33,335 nucleotides of DNA from positions 1 through 33,335 of the forward strand of contig CANJLC010000017.1 in assembly GCA_947475445.1 (NCBI GenBank). Direction: 5' to 3'. Positions within the stretch are counted from its first letter, which is position 1, and every line of letters starts with the position of its first letter. A program made the position numbers and the translations under genes. A model generated the notes under the pieces. That model made no database searches. It worked only from the letters and a program-made list of their open reading frames with translations, and was not told the origin of the DNA. The stretch comes from Alphaproteobacteria bacterium. GTDB lineage: Bacteria > Pseudomonadota > Alphaproteobacteria > Micropepsales > Micropepsaceae. Positions 7,500-15,664 of the stretch are shown one piece after another.

Positions 7500-9950
7500 T
7501 TATGGCGCTTTCTGAATCCAGAACTGGTACATCGCGGCAAAGGTGCCGGGATTTTCCTTCTCGAACAGCTGCCATTGTTTCAAATTGGTGGCGGCGGGAT
7601 CGTTGGGAAAGCGCAGGCGATAAGCCTGCAACAGCGCGCCATCCAGTTCGAAACCCAGAAAGTTCAGCGCGTGTTTGTCCAGAAATTCCGCGACCTGATC
7701 CAGCGTGAAGCTCTGCTCCTGGACATGGAAAAGCAGGTCGCGACAGCTGCTGGTGCTGAAGAAATCCGGCGACGCCAGTATGGCTGCGAAGTGGCCGGCA
7801 TGTTCTTCCGCTTTCATTTGCTGGCGGCATTGGCGTATGCCGTCAGACGTTTCTGCAAAACCCTGTTCTTTGATAAAGGCGCGCGCCTGGGCCAAGCCGC
7901 GCCGCGCTGTTTCGCTATATAGGCCGACCATCATGAAGCCGCCGGGCTGCAGCAAAGCCTGAAGCTTGGTCCAGCCCGCCAGCGGATCGGCCAGATGATG
8001 CAGCACACCTACGGATTCGATGGCGTCGAAGCGCCGCTCACCATCCAGCTGCGTCAAGTCGGCTTGCGCATGCTCCAGATTGTCCAGGTGGCAGGACATG
8101 CGCATGGCGTAGGCTAGGCTGGCGCGGCTAAGATCCACCGCCAGCACCTGTGCGGCAGGGAATTTCGCAGCAGTAGCTGCGGAATGCTGGCCGGTGCCGC
8201 ACCCGGCTACCAGAATGTCTTCCTTTTGCAGGGATGCGCGCCGGTCAAACGCGGAGAGGGGAAATTTGCGGCGCAGATAGGCGCCGACCGAACGGGCAGG
8301 CACCACGGGGGCAAGCCGTACCCAGCGCGGATAAGGATGTGCCTCATACTGGGCCTGCACCAGCTGTGAGACTGGCGCGGTGATGTTCGTCAGCCGGGGA
8401 ATGGTGGCTTTCAACCGGCGCTCGTCAGCGGGTTCTGCGATCTGTTGCGTCAATACGGTCTGCAGGGCCTCGGGCCAGGCCTGTTGCAGCAGGGCTTCGC
8501 AGCCTGGCACTTCACCCAGGGGAAAATACGATGCCAGCGCCAGCAATTGTAGCGGCGCCAATTTTTCGCCAGCAGCCAGCGCATCGCGCAAACTATGCGC
8601 CTGCTGCTGCTCGTCCACGCCGCAGGCAAAGACATAGTCATTGATGAAGCATTGCCGGGCGAGGGCGGCAGCGAATTCCACATTGTCCAGCTCACCTGCC
8701 AGTAATTCGTGCCGCGCCCGGGTGAGAAAACGCTCCAGCGCCAGATCCACATTCGGCGCAGCGCAAAGCAGTGCTTGCAGCAGCGGATCATTTGGCGATG
8801 GCGGATCGAGCAAAAAGCGCGCCGCCGCCCGCACCAGGTCGCCTGGCCGTGCCCAGGGCGCGTTCAGCGCCGTTTCCAGAAGCCCCCGCAAGTCGGTGTC
8901 GCCGCCGTCAAGCCCTGCGATACAGTCCGCGAAGATTTTTCCGATCTGGCCTTGGTCCGGGGCCGCCAGCAGGGGCTTAATCACCTGCAAGGCGGCGCGT
9001 GCATCGCCCTGCGCCAGCAGCAGCAGCGCCAGGTTTTCCAGTGCAGGACGGCTGGCGGCTTTCTGGTAGCAACCCTGCGCTTCGCCCAATGCGCCGCCCG
9101 CCACCAGCGCATTTCCTAGCGCCAGCCAGGAATCGGAGTGCTCCGGACCTGCTGCAACCGCCTGGCGCAGGCTGGCGATGGCGTCCTCGCGCCGGCCAAG
9201 CTCCAATTGCACCTGTCCCTGGTTGCACAGGGCCTCCGCGTAACCGGGACGCACCGTCAGCGCGCTTGCATATGCGTCCAAGGCCTCGTCGAGTTGCTCC
9301 ATATCCCACAGCGCATTGCCGCGATTGTTGTGCAGTGTTGCATCATCCGGCAGCACCGCCAGCGCACTGTCGTAATCGTCAAGCGCCGCCCGCGCGTGCC
9401 CCATTGCACGCCGCACCTGGCCACGATTGTTCAGGGCGGCTGGAAAATCTGGCTTGATCGCCAGCGCTTCGTTCAAATCCGCCAGCGCCTCATCCAGGCG
9501 TCCTGCCTGCAGCAGTAGCCCGCCGCGATTGCTGCGTGCGCTGGCCAGACGCGGATTGCAGCGCAGCGCCGCGTCGTAATCGGCCAGCGCATCTTCCGCG
9601 CGATTCAGCATCTGGAGTGCGTTGGCCCGATTGGCATGGGCGGCGGCCATGTCTGGAGCCAGCGCCACGGCCTTGTCGTGACTGGCCAGAGATGCTTGCG
9701 GGTCGCCCATGGCCTGCAACGCCAGGCCCTGCATCATCCAGGCACTGGCGTCATTGGGCTTTGCCGCAAGGGCGGTGCCAAACAAAGTCCGCGCGGCTTG
9801 CGGATCGCCCTGGCGGAACGCGATCAACCCCAGCTGGTAACAGGCGTCAAAATCTCCTGGATTAGCTTCGCGCATCAGCTGGTACAGGCGCTGCGCCTCC
9901 TCAAAGCGTCCGGTCATTTCAAACGATGCCGCCTGCGCGCGAAGATCCAC
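7500..9950 (-). CDS. TPR-repeat protein with C-terminal SAM-dependent methyltransferase domain
   Basis: The protein has 816 residues. Residues about 1-300 are tandem TPRs (repeats such as AAHANRANALQML, ALNNRGQVRRAMG, LHNNRGNALWDME), followed by a helical linker. A class I methyltransferase core then shows motif I ILVAGCGTGQHS near residue 578, an acidic residue after beta-2 (VLAVDLS), and ESVGVLHHLADP (motif IV-like). The start is GTG at 9950, preceded on the minus strand by AGGAG at good spacing; the upstream gene's stop is 16 bases away, so it is translated as the last gene of the leftward PQQ-dehydrogenase operon. The methyl acceptor is unknown, and the TPRs suggest a protein partner. It has no signal peptide. 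Confidence 0.88.
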   Translation of the reverse strand: MDLRAQAASFEMTGRFEEAQRLYQLMREANPGDFDACYQLGLIAFRQGDPQAARTLFGTALAAKPNDASAWMMQGLALQAMGDPQASLASHDKAVALAPDMAAAHANRANALQMLNRAEDALADYDAALRCNPRLASARSNRGGLLLQAGRLDEALADLNEALAIKPDFPAALNNRGQVRRAMGHARAALDDYDSALAVLPDDATLHNNRGNALWDMEQLDEALDAYASALTVRPGYAEALCNQGQVQLELGRREDAIASLRQAVAAGPEHSDSWLALGNALVAGGALGEAQGCYQKAASRPALENLALLLLAQGDARAALQVIKPLLAAPDQGQIGKIFADCIAGLDGGDTDLRGLLETALNAPWARPGDLVRAAARFLLDPPSPNDPLLQALLCAAPNVDLALERFLTRARHELLAGELDNVEFAAALARQCFINDYVFACGVDEQQQAHSLRDALAAGEKLAPLQLLALASYFPLGEVPGCEALLQQAWPEALQTVLTQQIAEPADERRLKATIPRLTNITAPVSQLVQAQYEAHPYPRWVRLAPVVPARSVGAYLRRKFPLSAFDRRASLQKEDILVAGCGTGQHSAATAAKFPAAQVLAVDLSRASLAYAMRMSCHLDNLEHAQADLTQLDGERRFDAIESVGVLHHLADPLAGWTKLQALLQPGGFMMVGLYSETARRGLAQARAFIKEQGFAETSDGIRQCRQQMKAEEHAGHFAAILASPDFFSTSSCRDLLFHVQEQSFTLDQVAEFLDKHALNFLGFELDGALLQAYRLRFPNDPAATNLKQWQLFEKENPGTFAAMYQFWIQKAP

Positions 9951-9966
9951 AGCCTGCTCCTGCTGG

Positions 9967-10971
9967 CTAGTAAGCCAGTTTCAATCCCGGCCGGGGCCAG
10001 GAAATGGCTGCCAGCCGCCCCGTGGTGGTCAGGCTGACATAGGCGGTCTTCAGTCCTTTGCCGCCGAAACCTACATTGGTGACAAAACGGTCCGGCATCG
10101 CGGCGCTTTCCAACAGCTTGCCCTCTGGCGATATGGTGATCAGCTGGCCTTCGCGTGGCAGGGTGGCGACATCGCCGCGTCCCAGTGCGCCGATTACAGC
10201 ATTGCCTGCCGAATCGACCGCCATGGAGTCAAAGCCATATTGTCCCGCCGCGTCATACAGCATGCGCGGTTCGGGCTCTCCATTTGCGCCGGCGGCCAGT
10301 CGGCCTGGGTTTTCCACGGTGAAGCCCCACAGATGGCCGCTGCCGATCACGTAAAGTGTCTTGTTGTCGGGCGACAGGCCGATGCCGTTCGAACCGGCCA
10401 GCCAGGCCACCCTGCGTATGTTGTTGCCGTCCACGGTAGCGAAAAATACGGCGCCGCGATCCGTGCCATTGGGGTGCGGCATGCGCGCGGCGGTGAACCA
10501 GAATCCGCCCCGCGGATCGAATACGATGTCATTGGGCCCCTGCAACTTGATGCCCCCAGCTTCGCTATAAAGCGTGCTGAAGGCACCGGTTTTCAGATCC
10601 ACGCGCTGAATCAGCCCCACCGCATCGGGATTGTTGCCGGAAAAAACCATCAGATCGCCGGCCGGCTTGAAAATCAGACCGCCGCTGTTGCAGACATAGG
10701 CCGTGCCGTCCGGCCCTGGCGCGACACCGTTGGGCGTTCCGCCCAGGTTGGCCACCACATGCACCAGTCCGTCGGGGGTCACCCTGCTTAGCGTGCCGCG
10801 CGCCATTTCGACAACCAGCACGCTGCCATCAGGCAGGGGCTTGGGCGATTCCGGCGCTTTCAAGCCGGTGGCGATGATACGCACCATTGCGCCCTGCGCC
10901 ATGGATACGCGCGGAAAGGTGGCCAGCGCCGCGCCCGCTGCAAGTAGATCCCGGCGCCTCAAATTTTTCAT
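9967..10971 (-). CDS. Tat-exported SMP-30/gluconolactonase-like beta-propeller protein
   Basis: The protein has 334 residues. The N-terminus MKNLRRRDLLAAGAALA is a twin-arginine signal (RRRDLL) with probable cleavage after SMAQG, so the protein folds in the cytoplasm and acts in the periplasm. The body is a six-bladed SMP-30/gluconolactonase-type propeller. Metal-site candidates are the Glu in KAPESP, the Asn in GPNDIVFD, the Asn in SNGIGLSPDNKTLYV and the Asp in FDSMAVD. Family members hydrolyse lactones or act as calcium-dependent hydrolases. GGGG (about 10975-10980, minus strand GGGGGA) precedes the ATG. The gaps are 16 bases on both sides, so it is co-transcribed with the EthD-like and TPR-methyltransferase genes. 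The substrate is unknown. Confidence 0.85.
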   Translation of the reverse strand: MKNLRRRDLLAAGAALATFPRVSMAQGAMVRIIATGLKAPESPKPLPDGSVLVVEMARGTLSRVTPDGLVHVVANLGGTPNGVAPGPDGTAYVCNSGGLIFKPAGDLMVFSGNNPDAVGLIQRVDLKTGAFSTLYSEAGGIKLQGPNDIVFDPRGGFWFTAARMPHPNGTDRGAVFFATVDGNNIRRVAWLAGSNGIGLSPDNKTLYVIGSGHLWGFTVENPGRLAAGANGEPEPRMLYDAAGQYGFDSMAVDSAGNAVIGALGRGDVATLPREGQLITISPEGKLLESAAMPDRFVTNVGFGGKGLKTAYVSLTTTGRLAAISWPRPGLKLAY

Positions 10972-10987
10972 GCGTCCCCCGAAGCAA

Positions 10988-11752
10988 TCAGTGTGCGTGC
11001 AAGGCTGGGCCCATGGCGCCAGCGTACCAGGTATGGCCGCCCTTGGCGGTGAAGATCAGCGGACGGGTGATGTGCTCCGCCAGGCGCCGGTTTACTTCGT
11101 CGTTCGCCGCGCCAATGTCATAGGCGCTGTATTCATAGACAGCCAGATAACCGGGCCAGGGAATGCCCGCCGGTTCGGCGCGCACCAGCTGGGAACGCTG
11201 GCCCCATGTTACGCCGGGATTGCGGATCACGTCGGGAAAATGCTTCTCATCATAATTGCTGTTGAAGGCGGCCTCGTGCGCCGAATCGGCGTTGACCATG
11301 GCCAGCAGGTAAAATCTTTTCAGTGTTGTCTTGCCCGTAATTGCCGGGGCCGGCGCCGTGCCCGGAACATCGCGGGCCATTACCTTGGGCCTGGGCGCAT
11401 AATAGGCGGTGATCGTGACGTCCTTGTCGATGACCGCGCTGCCCTGTTGCATGAGGGCGGACAGGGCAGCGGCGGCCGCGTCGAGGTTTTCCGTATCCAG
11501 CGCGATCTGAAGGTATAAGGGTGGATAGGGCGTGCCCGGGCGCTGCGCCTGCTCGATCTTGAAGCGCTGCACGCTTCGCACGTCGGGCGCCTTCAAGACT
11601 TGTGCGATATGGTTGGTGTACCAGGCCTGGAACGCCGCATCTTTCCCCGGCGCTGGGCCGGTGAATTCCATCACATCATAGGGCGCGCCCTGCGCGCTGG
11701 ACGCGGCAAGTGCAAATGCGATGGCGGCGGCGATTTTGGAAAAAGAAGGCAT
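10988..11752 (-). CDS. Secreted dimeric alpha/beta-barrel (EthD-like) duplicated-domain protein
   Basis: The protein has 254 residues and a Sec signal peptide (AAAIAFALAASSAQGAP, cleavage near residue 23). Two similar halves follow, each with an aromatic/His pattern typical of ferredoxin-like dimeric alpha/beta-barrel proteins: AFQAWYTNHIAQVLKAPDV near residue 40 and AFNSNYDEKHFPDVIRNPGV near 165. This W/Y...HxxxVlk.PGV pattern is seen in the EthD/DUF4286-like superfamily, whose members include small oxygenase or accessory proteins. GGAGG lies just upstream of the ATG on the minus strand. It sits between the PQQ dehydrogenase and the SMP-30-like gene in one operon, so a role in periplasmic processing of the same substrate is inferred. 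The catalytic activity is not evident. Confidence 0.7.
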   Translation of the reverse strand: MPSFSKIAAAIAFALAASSAQGAPYDVMEFTGPAPGKDAAFQAWYTNHIAQVLKAPDVRSVQRFKIEQAQRPGTPYPPLYLQIALDTENLDAAAAALSALMQQGSAVIDKDVTITAYYAPRPKVMARDVPGTAPAPAITGKTTLKRFYLLAMVNADSAHEAAFNSNYDEKHFPDVIRNPGVTWGQRSQLVRAEPAGIPWPGYLAVYEYSAYDIGAANDEVNRRLAEHITRPLIFTAKGGHTWYAGAMGPALHAH

Positions 11753-11799
11753 GCAATCCTCCCGGGCTAGTGACGCATTGGGTGGTTGCGAGGCGGAGC

Positions 11800-11829
11800 G
11801 CCGGGCCCGGTTATCGTTCCGGGCCCGGC
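11800..11829 (-). other. Perfect GC-rich hairpin between PQQ dehydrogenase and EthD-like genes
   Basis: GCCGGGCCCGG (11800-11810) pairs perfectly with CCGGGCCCGGC (11819-11829) around an 8-base loop. On the minus strand it lies about 16 bases after the dehydrogenase stop and has no T-run. It could stabilise the 3' end of the dehydrogenase mRNA or partly attenuate the downstream genes. Confidence 0.6.
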
Positions 11830-11844
11830 ATCACGCAGATCAGG

Positions 11845-13719
11845 CTACTGTTCGTCGGGCAGGGCAAAAACCCACAGGACGGAACCGCCCGGGCGCGGCG
11901 CCTGAACTTCGGGCGTAAGCTGGTGCATGTTGTTCAGGCGGCCATTGCCACAGCAGCCCGGAATCACTGCCACATACTGCTTGCCCTTTGCGGTGTACGT
12001 GATGGGATACGTGTTGATCACATCATTCAGCCGTGTCTTCCAGAGCACCTTGCCATCGGTCTGGTCATAGGCGCGGAACCAGCGATCGGCATCGCCCGCA
12101 AAGATCAGGCCGCCGGCCGTTGCCACCGTCGCGCTGGTGATGGAAACGCGCTGACGAACAGACCAGAGCGTCTTGCCGGTCGCCCAGTTCACGGCGTCCA
12201 GGCGGCCGATATTGCCATCCGTCCCGGGCTGATAGCGCGCCATACGGGTTTCTTCACCCTGGGTGTAAGCTGCCTGGTTCGGCCCGAACATGGTCGGCGC
12301 GCTTTCACCGCAGACTTCCACCAAGGAGGTATAATCGATACCGCTGGAAGCATCATAGGAGCCCGCAGGCCAGTTCTTGTCGCCATAACCGGCCGAGCAT
12401 TGCAGGTTGCGCCGCTGGCCTGTCAGGTCAGGGATGGTGGCCTCGTTATAAGTCTTGCGGCCCGTCTTCTTGTCGTAAGTCTTGACGATGTTCTGCAGTC
12501 CGGCGTCATGCGAGAGCACGAATTTTCCCGTGGCTGCCTCGACGCAATCCGTCCAGACCATTTTTCCTGTCGAACACACGACCTTCAAAGGCTTGCCGTT
12601 GATGTTCATGGTGGCAATGGTCTGCTCGAAGGCAAAGTCCAGGTCCCAATAGTCCTGCGGCAGATGCTGGTAATGCCACTTGACCTTGCCGGTATCAGCA
12701 TCCAGCGCGATGGTGGAATCGACATACAGTCCGTCGCGGGTGGTGCCGCGACGCTTGGCCGGGTCAAGATTTCCCTTCATCAGCTCTTGCCAATGATAAG
12801 TATTGCCCGTCGCGACATAGATCAGGTTGAGCTCCGGATCGTAGCTTGGCGTGGTCCAGATCGACGCGCCGAAACGCTGGTCATCTGGAAGCCCGTTCCA
12901 AGTGTCACCGCCGGGTTCTCCCGTCTTGGCGACCGTGTAGAAGCGCCAGACCTCGGTGCCGGTGTTCGCATCCAGCGCGATAACGGGGCAGCCGCCGGCG
13001 GCGCATCCCGAGGTTCCCTGGATAACCTTGCCTTTGACGACAAGCGGACCGGCGGTCAGCCGGCCAATCTTCTCATCGCCCAGCAGGTGATCCCAGATCA
13101 CCTTGCCGGTCTTGATGTCCAGCGCCACTTCATGGCGGTCATCGCTGCCGAAAATGATCTTGTTGTCATAGATGGCAAAGCTGCGATGTACCGAAGGCTG
13201 CGGCGCGCGCGCGCCGGGAACCGGCACGGGCTGCGGGCGGCTATATTCCCATAGTAACTCGCCATTGGTGCCATCCAGCGCCTGCACATGGTCGGCCGCG
13301 CTGGCGACATAAATGATGCCGTCATGAACTAGCGGCGTGGCCTGTGTGGTATTGATCGGGAGGGACCAGGTCCATGCCGAGGTCAGCGTTTTCACATTGC
13401 TTCGATTGATCTGCTTGAGCGGGCTAAACCCGTGCACGTCATAGGTGCGGCGCCAGTGCAGCCAATCGCCTTCCGCAGGGTTCAGCAGGACGGCATCGGT
13501 GACCGGGGAAACACTTGCCGCCAGCGCTGCGCGTTGTTGAATGATTTCCTTGGCCTTTGCATCCATTTCAATGCGCGGTGCAATGCCCACCGGACCTACA
13601 GCCGGGCGTGCCGCCTGGGGCGGAGAAGCTTCCTCCTGCGCGGAAGCCATGCTGGCCGCCAAGATTCCGGTCAATGCGGCGGTCGTCGCCAGAAGCAAGT
13701 ATTTCCTATGTGCGTTCAT
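11845..13719 (-). CDS. PQQ-dependent alcohol dehydrogenase (quinoprotein, periplasmic)
   Basis: The protein has 624 residues with signal peptide MNAHRKYLLLATTAALTG... cleaved near SAQEE. The ATG at 13719 has CAGGAAA upstream; the longer open frame adds 38 residues that do not look coding. The body is an eight-bladed PQQ propeller with blade motifs such as ALDIKTGKVIW, ALDANTGTEVWRF, ALDADTGKVKW and the C-terminal AYDQTDGKVLW. GASIWTTPSYDP and ATGNTYHW supply the calcium/PQQ-site Asn. W358-D359-L360-D361 holds the probable catalytic Asp359, with a second Asp two residues on, the position linked to lanthanide use in XoxF-like enzymes. No heme-binding CxxCH is present, so it needs an external cytochrome c; a candidate is encoded at 29406. 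It is first in a leftward operon with an operator-like palindrome 58-77 bases upstream. Confidence 0.9.
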   Translation of the reverse strand: MNAHRKYLLLATTAALTGILAASMASAQEEASPPQAARPAVGPVGIAPRIEMDAKAKEIIQQRAALAASVSPVTDAVLLNPAEGDWLHWRRTYDVHGFSPLKQINRSNVKTLTSAWTWSLPINTTQATPLVHDGIIYVASAADHVQALDGTNGELLWEYSRPQPVPVPGARAPQPSVHRSFAIYDNKIIFGSDDRHEVALDIKTGKVIWDHLLGDEKIGRLTAGPLVVKGKVIQGTSGCAAGGCPVIALDANTGTEVWRFYTVAKTGEPGGDTWNGLPDDQRFGASIWTTPSYDPELNLIYVATGNTYHWQELMKGNLDPAKRRGTTRDGLYVDSTIALDADTGKVKWHYQHLPQDYWDLDFAFEQTIATMNINGKPLKVVCSTGKMVWTDCVEAATGKFVLSHDAGLQNIVKTYDKKTGRKTYNEATIPDLTGQRRNLQCSAGYGDKNWPAGSYDASSGIDYTSLVEVCGESAPTMFGPNQAAYTQGEETRMARYQPGTDGNIGRLDAVNWATGKTLWSVRQRVSITSATVATAGGLIFAGDADRWFRAYDQTDGKVLWKTRLNDVINTYPITYTAKGKQYVAVIPGCCGNGRLNNMHQLTPEVQAPRPGGSVLWVFALPDEQ

Positions 13720-14114
13720 GTTTTCCTGTTCCCTGTCGCAGCCATTGCGGTGGCGATTTTTGATCGAGCAATGAATGTCATATATATCTCTATAGCACTG
13801 GAACAGATTTTGCCATATGCATGCTTGGCGCACCCCACAACCAGCACCGCGGGGGTGGGCATGCGTTGATCTAAATATCTGTAATTGCTTTTTTTTACGG
13901 CAAACGGGATTTCAATTCATGAGTCAGGCGGACCCATTCGCGGATTTCCTGTCCCGTCGCGTCGAAGCTGCGACAAATTTAGCCCAGAAAAATATTGCAC
14001 CGCACAATTTTTTTAAGTCTGCGTGGTCTTTGCAAATACAATCCGCGCAGGGGATCGCCGCGTCGGTTCCTCCGCACAACATGGTCAAACTTCCAGCAAG
14101 AAGAGGTAAAGCAC
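13720..14114. other. Divergent control region between PQQ dehydrogenase and AtoE-like gene
   Basis: These 395 bases carry the shared palindromic motif (13777-13796). The half near 13880-14030 is noticeably AT-richer than its surroundings. A small open frame starting at ATG 13919 would encode a peptide beginning MSQADPFADFLSRR and run slightly into the AtoE start. It has no clear ribosome-binding site and I do not call it a gene, though its first 25 codons look protein-like. Confidence 0.6.
13777..13796 (-). promoter_or_regulatory. Operator-like motif upstream of PQQ dehydrogenase
   Basis: Read on the minus strand it is GCTATAGAGATATATATGAC. It shares an exact 18-base word (TATAGAGATATATATGAC) with the site upstream of the TonB receptor and matches the site at 15568 with two differences. 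It lies 58-77 bases before the dehydrogenase start codon, where a repressor or activator site would be expected. Confidence 0.65.
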
Positions 14115-15494
14115 ATGTCCAGCGATAAGAATTCCCCCACCGGCAATCCTGAGACCAGACGCGGACGCGGCGTCGTCGCTGGAATTGTCTTCATGTTTGA
14201 GAAGGTGATGCCCGATCCCTTCGTGCTGTCGATCGGGATCACGATGGCGGTGCTGCTCTTCGCCTATTTCTTCGCGCCGCAGGGCGATCTTCCCAATATC
14301 CTCAAATCCTGGTTCACCGGCGCCTTCGGCATCCTGGCCTTCGCGCTCCAGATGATCCTGATCCTGGCGACAGGATTTGCCATCGCCGACGCCGCCCCCG
14401 TGCAACGTGGGCTGAAGGCGGTGGCTTGGCGGGCGCAAACGCCGGCCAAGGCCGCCATGATCATTTTTCCCGTCGTTGCGGTGGCTGCCTGGCTGAACTG
14501 GGGCCTGGGCCTGGTGGTGGGTGCGCTGCTGGCGCGTGAGATAGCCAAGCAGACGCGTGTGGATTTTGCGTGGCTGGTGGCGGGAAGTTACTCCGCATGG
14601 TCGATTTGCAACTCCGGCCTGTCCAGCTCGATTGCGCTCTCCCAAGCGTCGCATGGCAACGCCCTGAATTTTGTGGAAAAGGCCACAGGACAGATCGTAC
14701 CCCTGTCCCAAACCATTTTCTCGCCCTTTGTTTTTGTTCCGGCTTTCCTGGTTGTTGTCGTGATGGGGCTAATTTTCGTGAAGATCCATCCCGCCGATGC
14801 CGATGTCGTGGTGTTTGCCGGCGGCGCGCCGGAAACGGCCAATCCGCATGCCAAGACGACCGACCTCAATTCCTTTGCCGCCCGCGCCGAGCGCTCGATG
14901 GTCGGAACCTTGCTCCTGCTGGCGCTGGGCATCGCCTACATCGTGATGCTGTTCCAGGACGGGGAATTCGAACTCGACATCAACATGACGATACTGCTGT
15001 TTTTCCTGATCGGCCTGGCCCTGCAGCGCACCCCCATCGCTTATGCTGATTCCATCCGGCGCGCGGCTCACCAGACAGGTTCCATGCTTCTGCAATACCC
15101 CATGTATGGCGGCATCATGGGCATCATGCGCGGCACCGGGCTGGCCGCCGCAATCTCCAAGGGCTTCGTCGCGGTCGCCACGCCGGTGACCTTGCCGCTC
15201 TGGGCATTTATGAGTTCGCTGGTCATCACCCTGCTGATCCCCAGTGCGGGTGGTCACTGGGCGGTGGATGGTCCGTTCGTAGTACCGGCTGCGTTGGCAT
15301 TGAAAGCTTCGGTGCCGCATTCCATCATGGGTGTTGCGATGGCTGAGAATGTCTCGAACATGCTGCAGCCTTTCTGGGCGGTGCCGGTTGTCGCTATCGC
15401 CGGCATACGCATCCAGCGTGTCATGGGATACACGGCGATCACCTTCGCGGTTTCGCTTGTCATTTACGCATTGTCGCTTTGGCTTATCCCCTGA
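14115..15494 (+). CDS. AtoE-type short-chain fatty acid / acetoacetate transporter
   Basis: The protein has 459 residues and is polytopic, with about 11-12 hydrophobic segments from residue 30 to the C-terminus. It matches the SCFA_trans (AtoE, TIGR00366) family: MPDPFVLSIGITM near the start, the conserved NWGLGLVVGALLAREIAK, AWLVAGSYSAWSICNSGLSSSIAL, and the C-terminal PSAGGHWAVDGPFVVPAA. The ATG at 14115 is preceded by AGAGG; 40 further upstream codons in frame lack family similarity. Family members are assumed to import butyrate, acetoacetate or similar acids. Pairing with the CoA-transferase and thiolase genes at 26765-29333 reproduces the E. coli ato logic, although the genes are separated by 11 kb here. 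Confidence 0.9.
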   Translation: MSSDKNSPTGNPETRRGRGVVAGIVFMFEKVMPDPFVLSIGITMAVLLFAYFFAPQGDLPNILKSWFTGAFGILAFALQMILILATGFAIADAAPVQRGLKAVAWRAQTPAKAAMIIFPVVAVAAWLNWGLGLVVGALLAREIAKQTRVDFAWLVAGSYSAWSICNSGLSSSIALSQASHGNALNFVEKATGQIVPLSQTIFSPFVFVPAFLVVVVMGLIFVKIHPADADVVVFAGGAPETANPHAKTTDLNSFAARAERSMVGTLLLLALGIAYIVMLFQDGEFELDINMTILLFFLIGLALQRTPIAYADSIRRAAHQTGSMLLQYPMYGGIMGIMRGTGLAAAISKGFVAVATPVTLPLWAFMSSLVITLLIPSAGGHWAVDGPFVVPAALALKASVPHSIMGVAMAENVSNMLQPFWAVPVVAIAGIRIQRVMGYTAITFAVSLVIYALSLWLIP

Positions 15495-15567
15495 GCGATT
15501 AGTGCAATGCAGCAATTCGTGCGGCTGGAAGGCCGCTCGCCTCGACAAGAACTGGGTGCCTGTTTAT

Positions 15568-15583
15568 AGTCATATATATGACT
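15568..15583 (+). promoter_or_regulatory. Perfect 16-bp palindromic operator-like site upstream of triple-SnoaL gene
   Basis: AGTCATATATATGACT is identical to its own reverse complement. It sits in the 170-base gap after the AtoE-like gene, 82 bases before the start codon at 15665. It matches the sites at 13777 and 21859 in the right half (ATATATATGAC) and appears to be the symmetrical form of the same operator. Confidence 0.7.
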
Positions 15584-15664
15584 GGCTCTCTCGGGCACCG
15601 AGGGGCCGGTTTTTCGAAAATGGCACGCCTCGCCCGTCAAAACGGAGGCGGCCATCAGGGAGAC

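Noticed and set aside
11710..13254. Plus-strand open frame of 514 codons opposite the PQQ dehydrogenase
   Set aside because: It is the antisense of a clear quinoprotein gene and carries no motif of its own.
13919..14128. Possible small protein starting MSQADPFADFLSRR upstream of the AtoE-like gene
   Set aside because: No ribosome-binding site, poor later sequence, and overlap with the AtoE start; it could be a remnant but is not supported as a gene.
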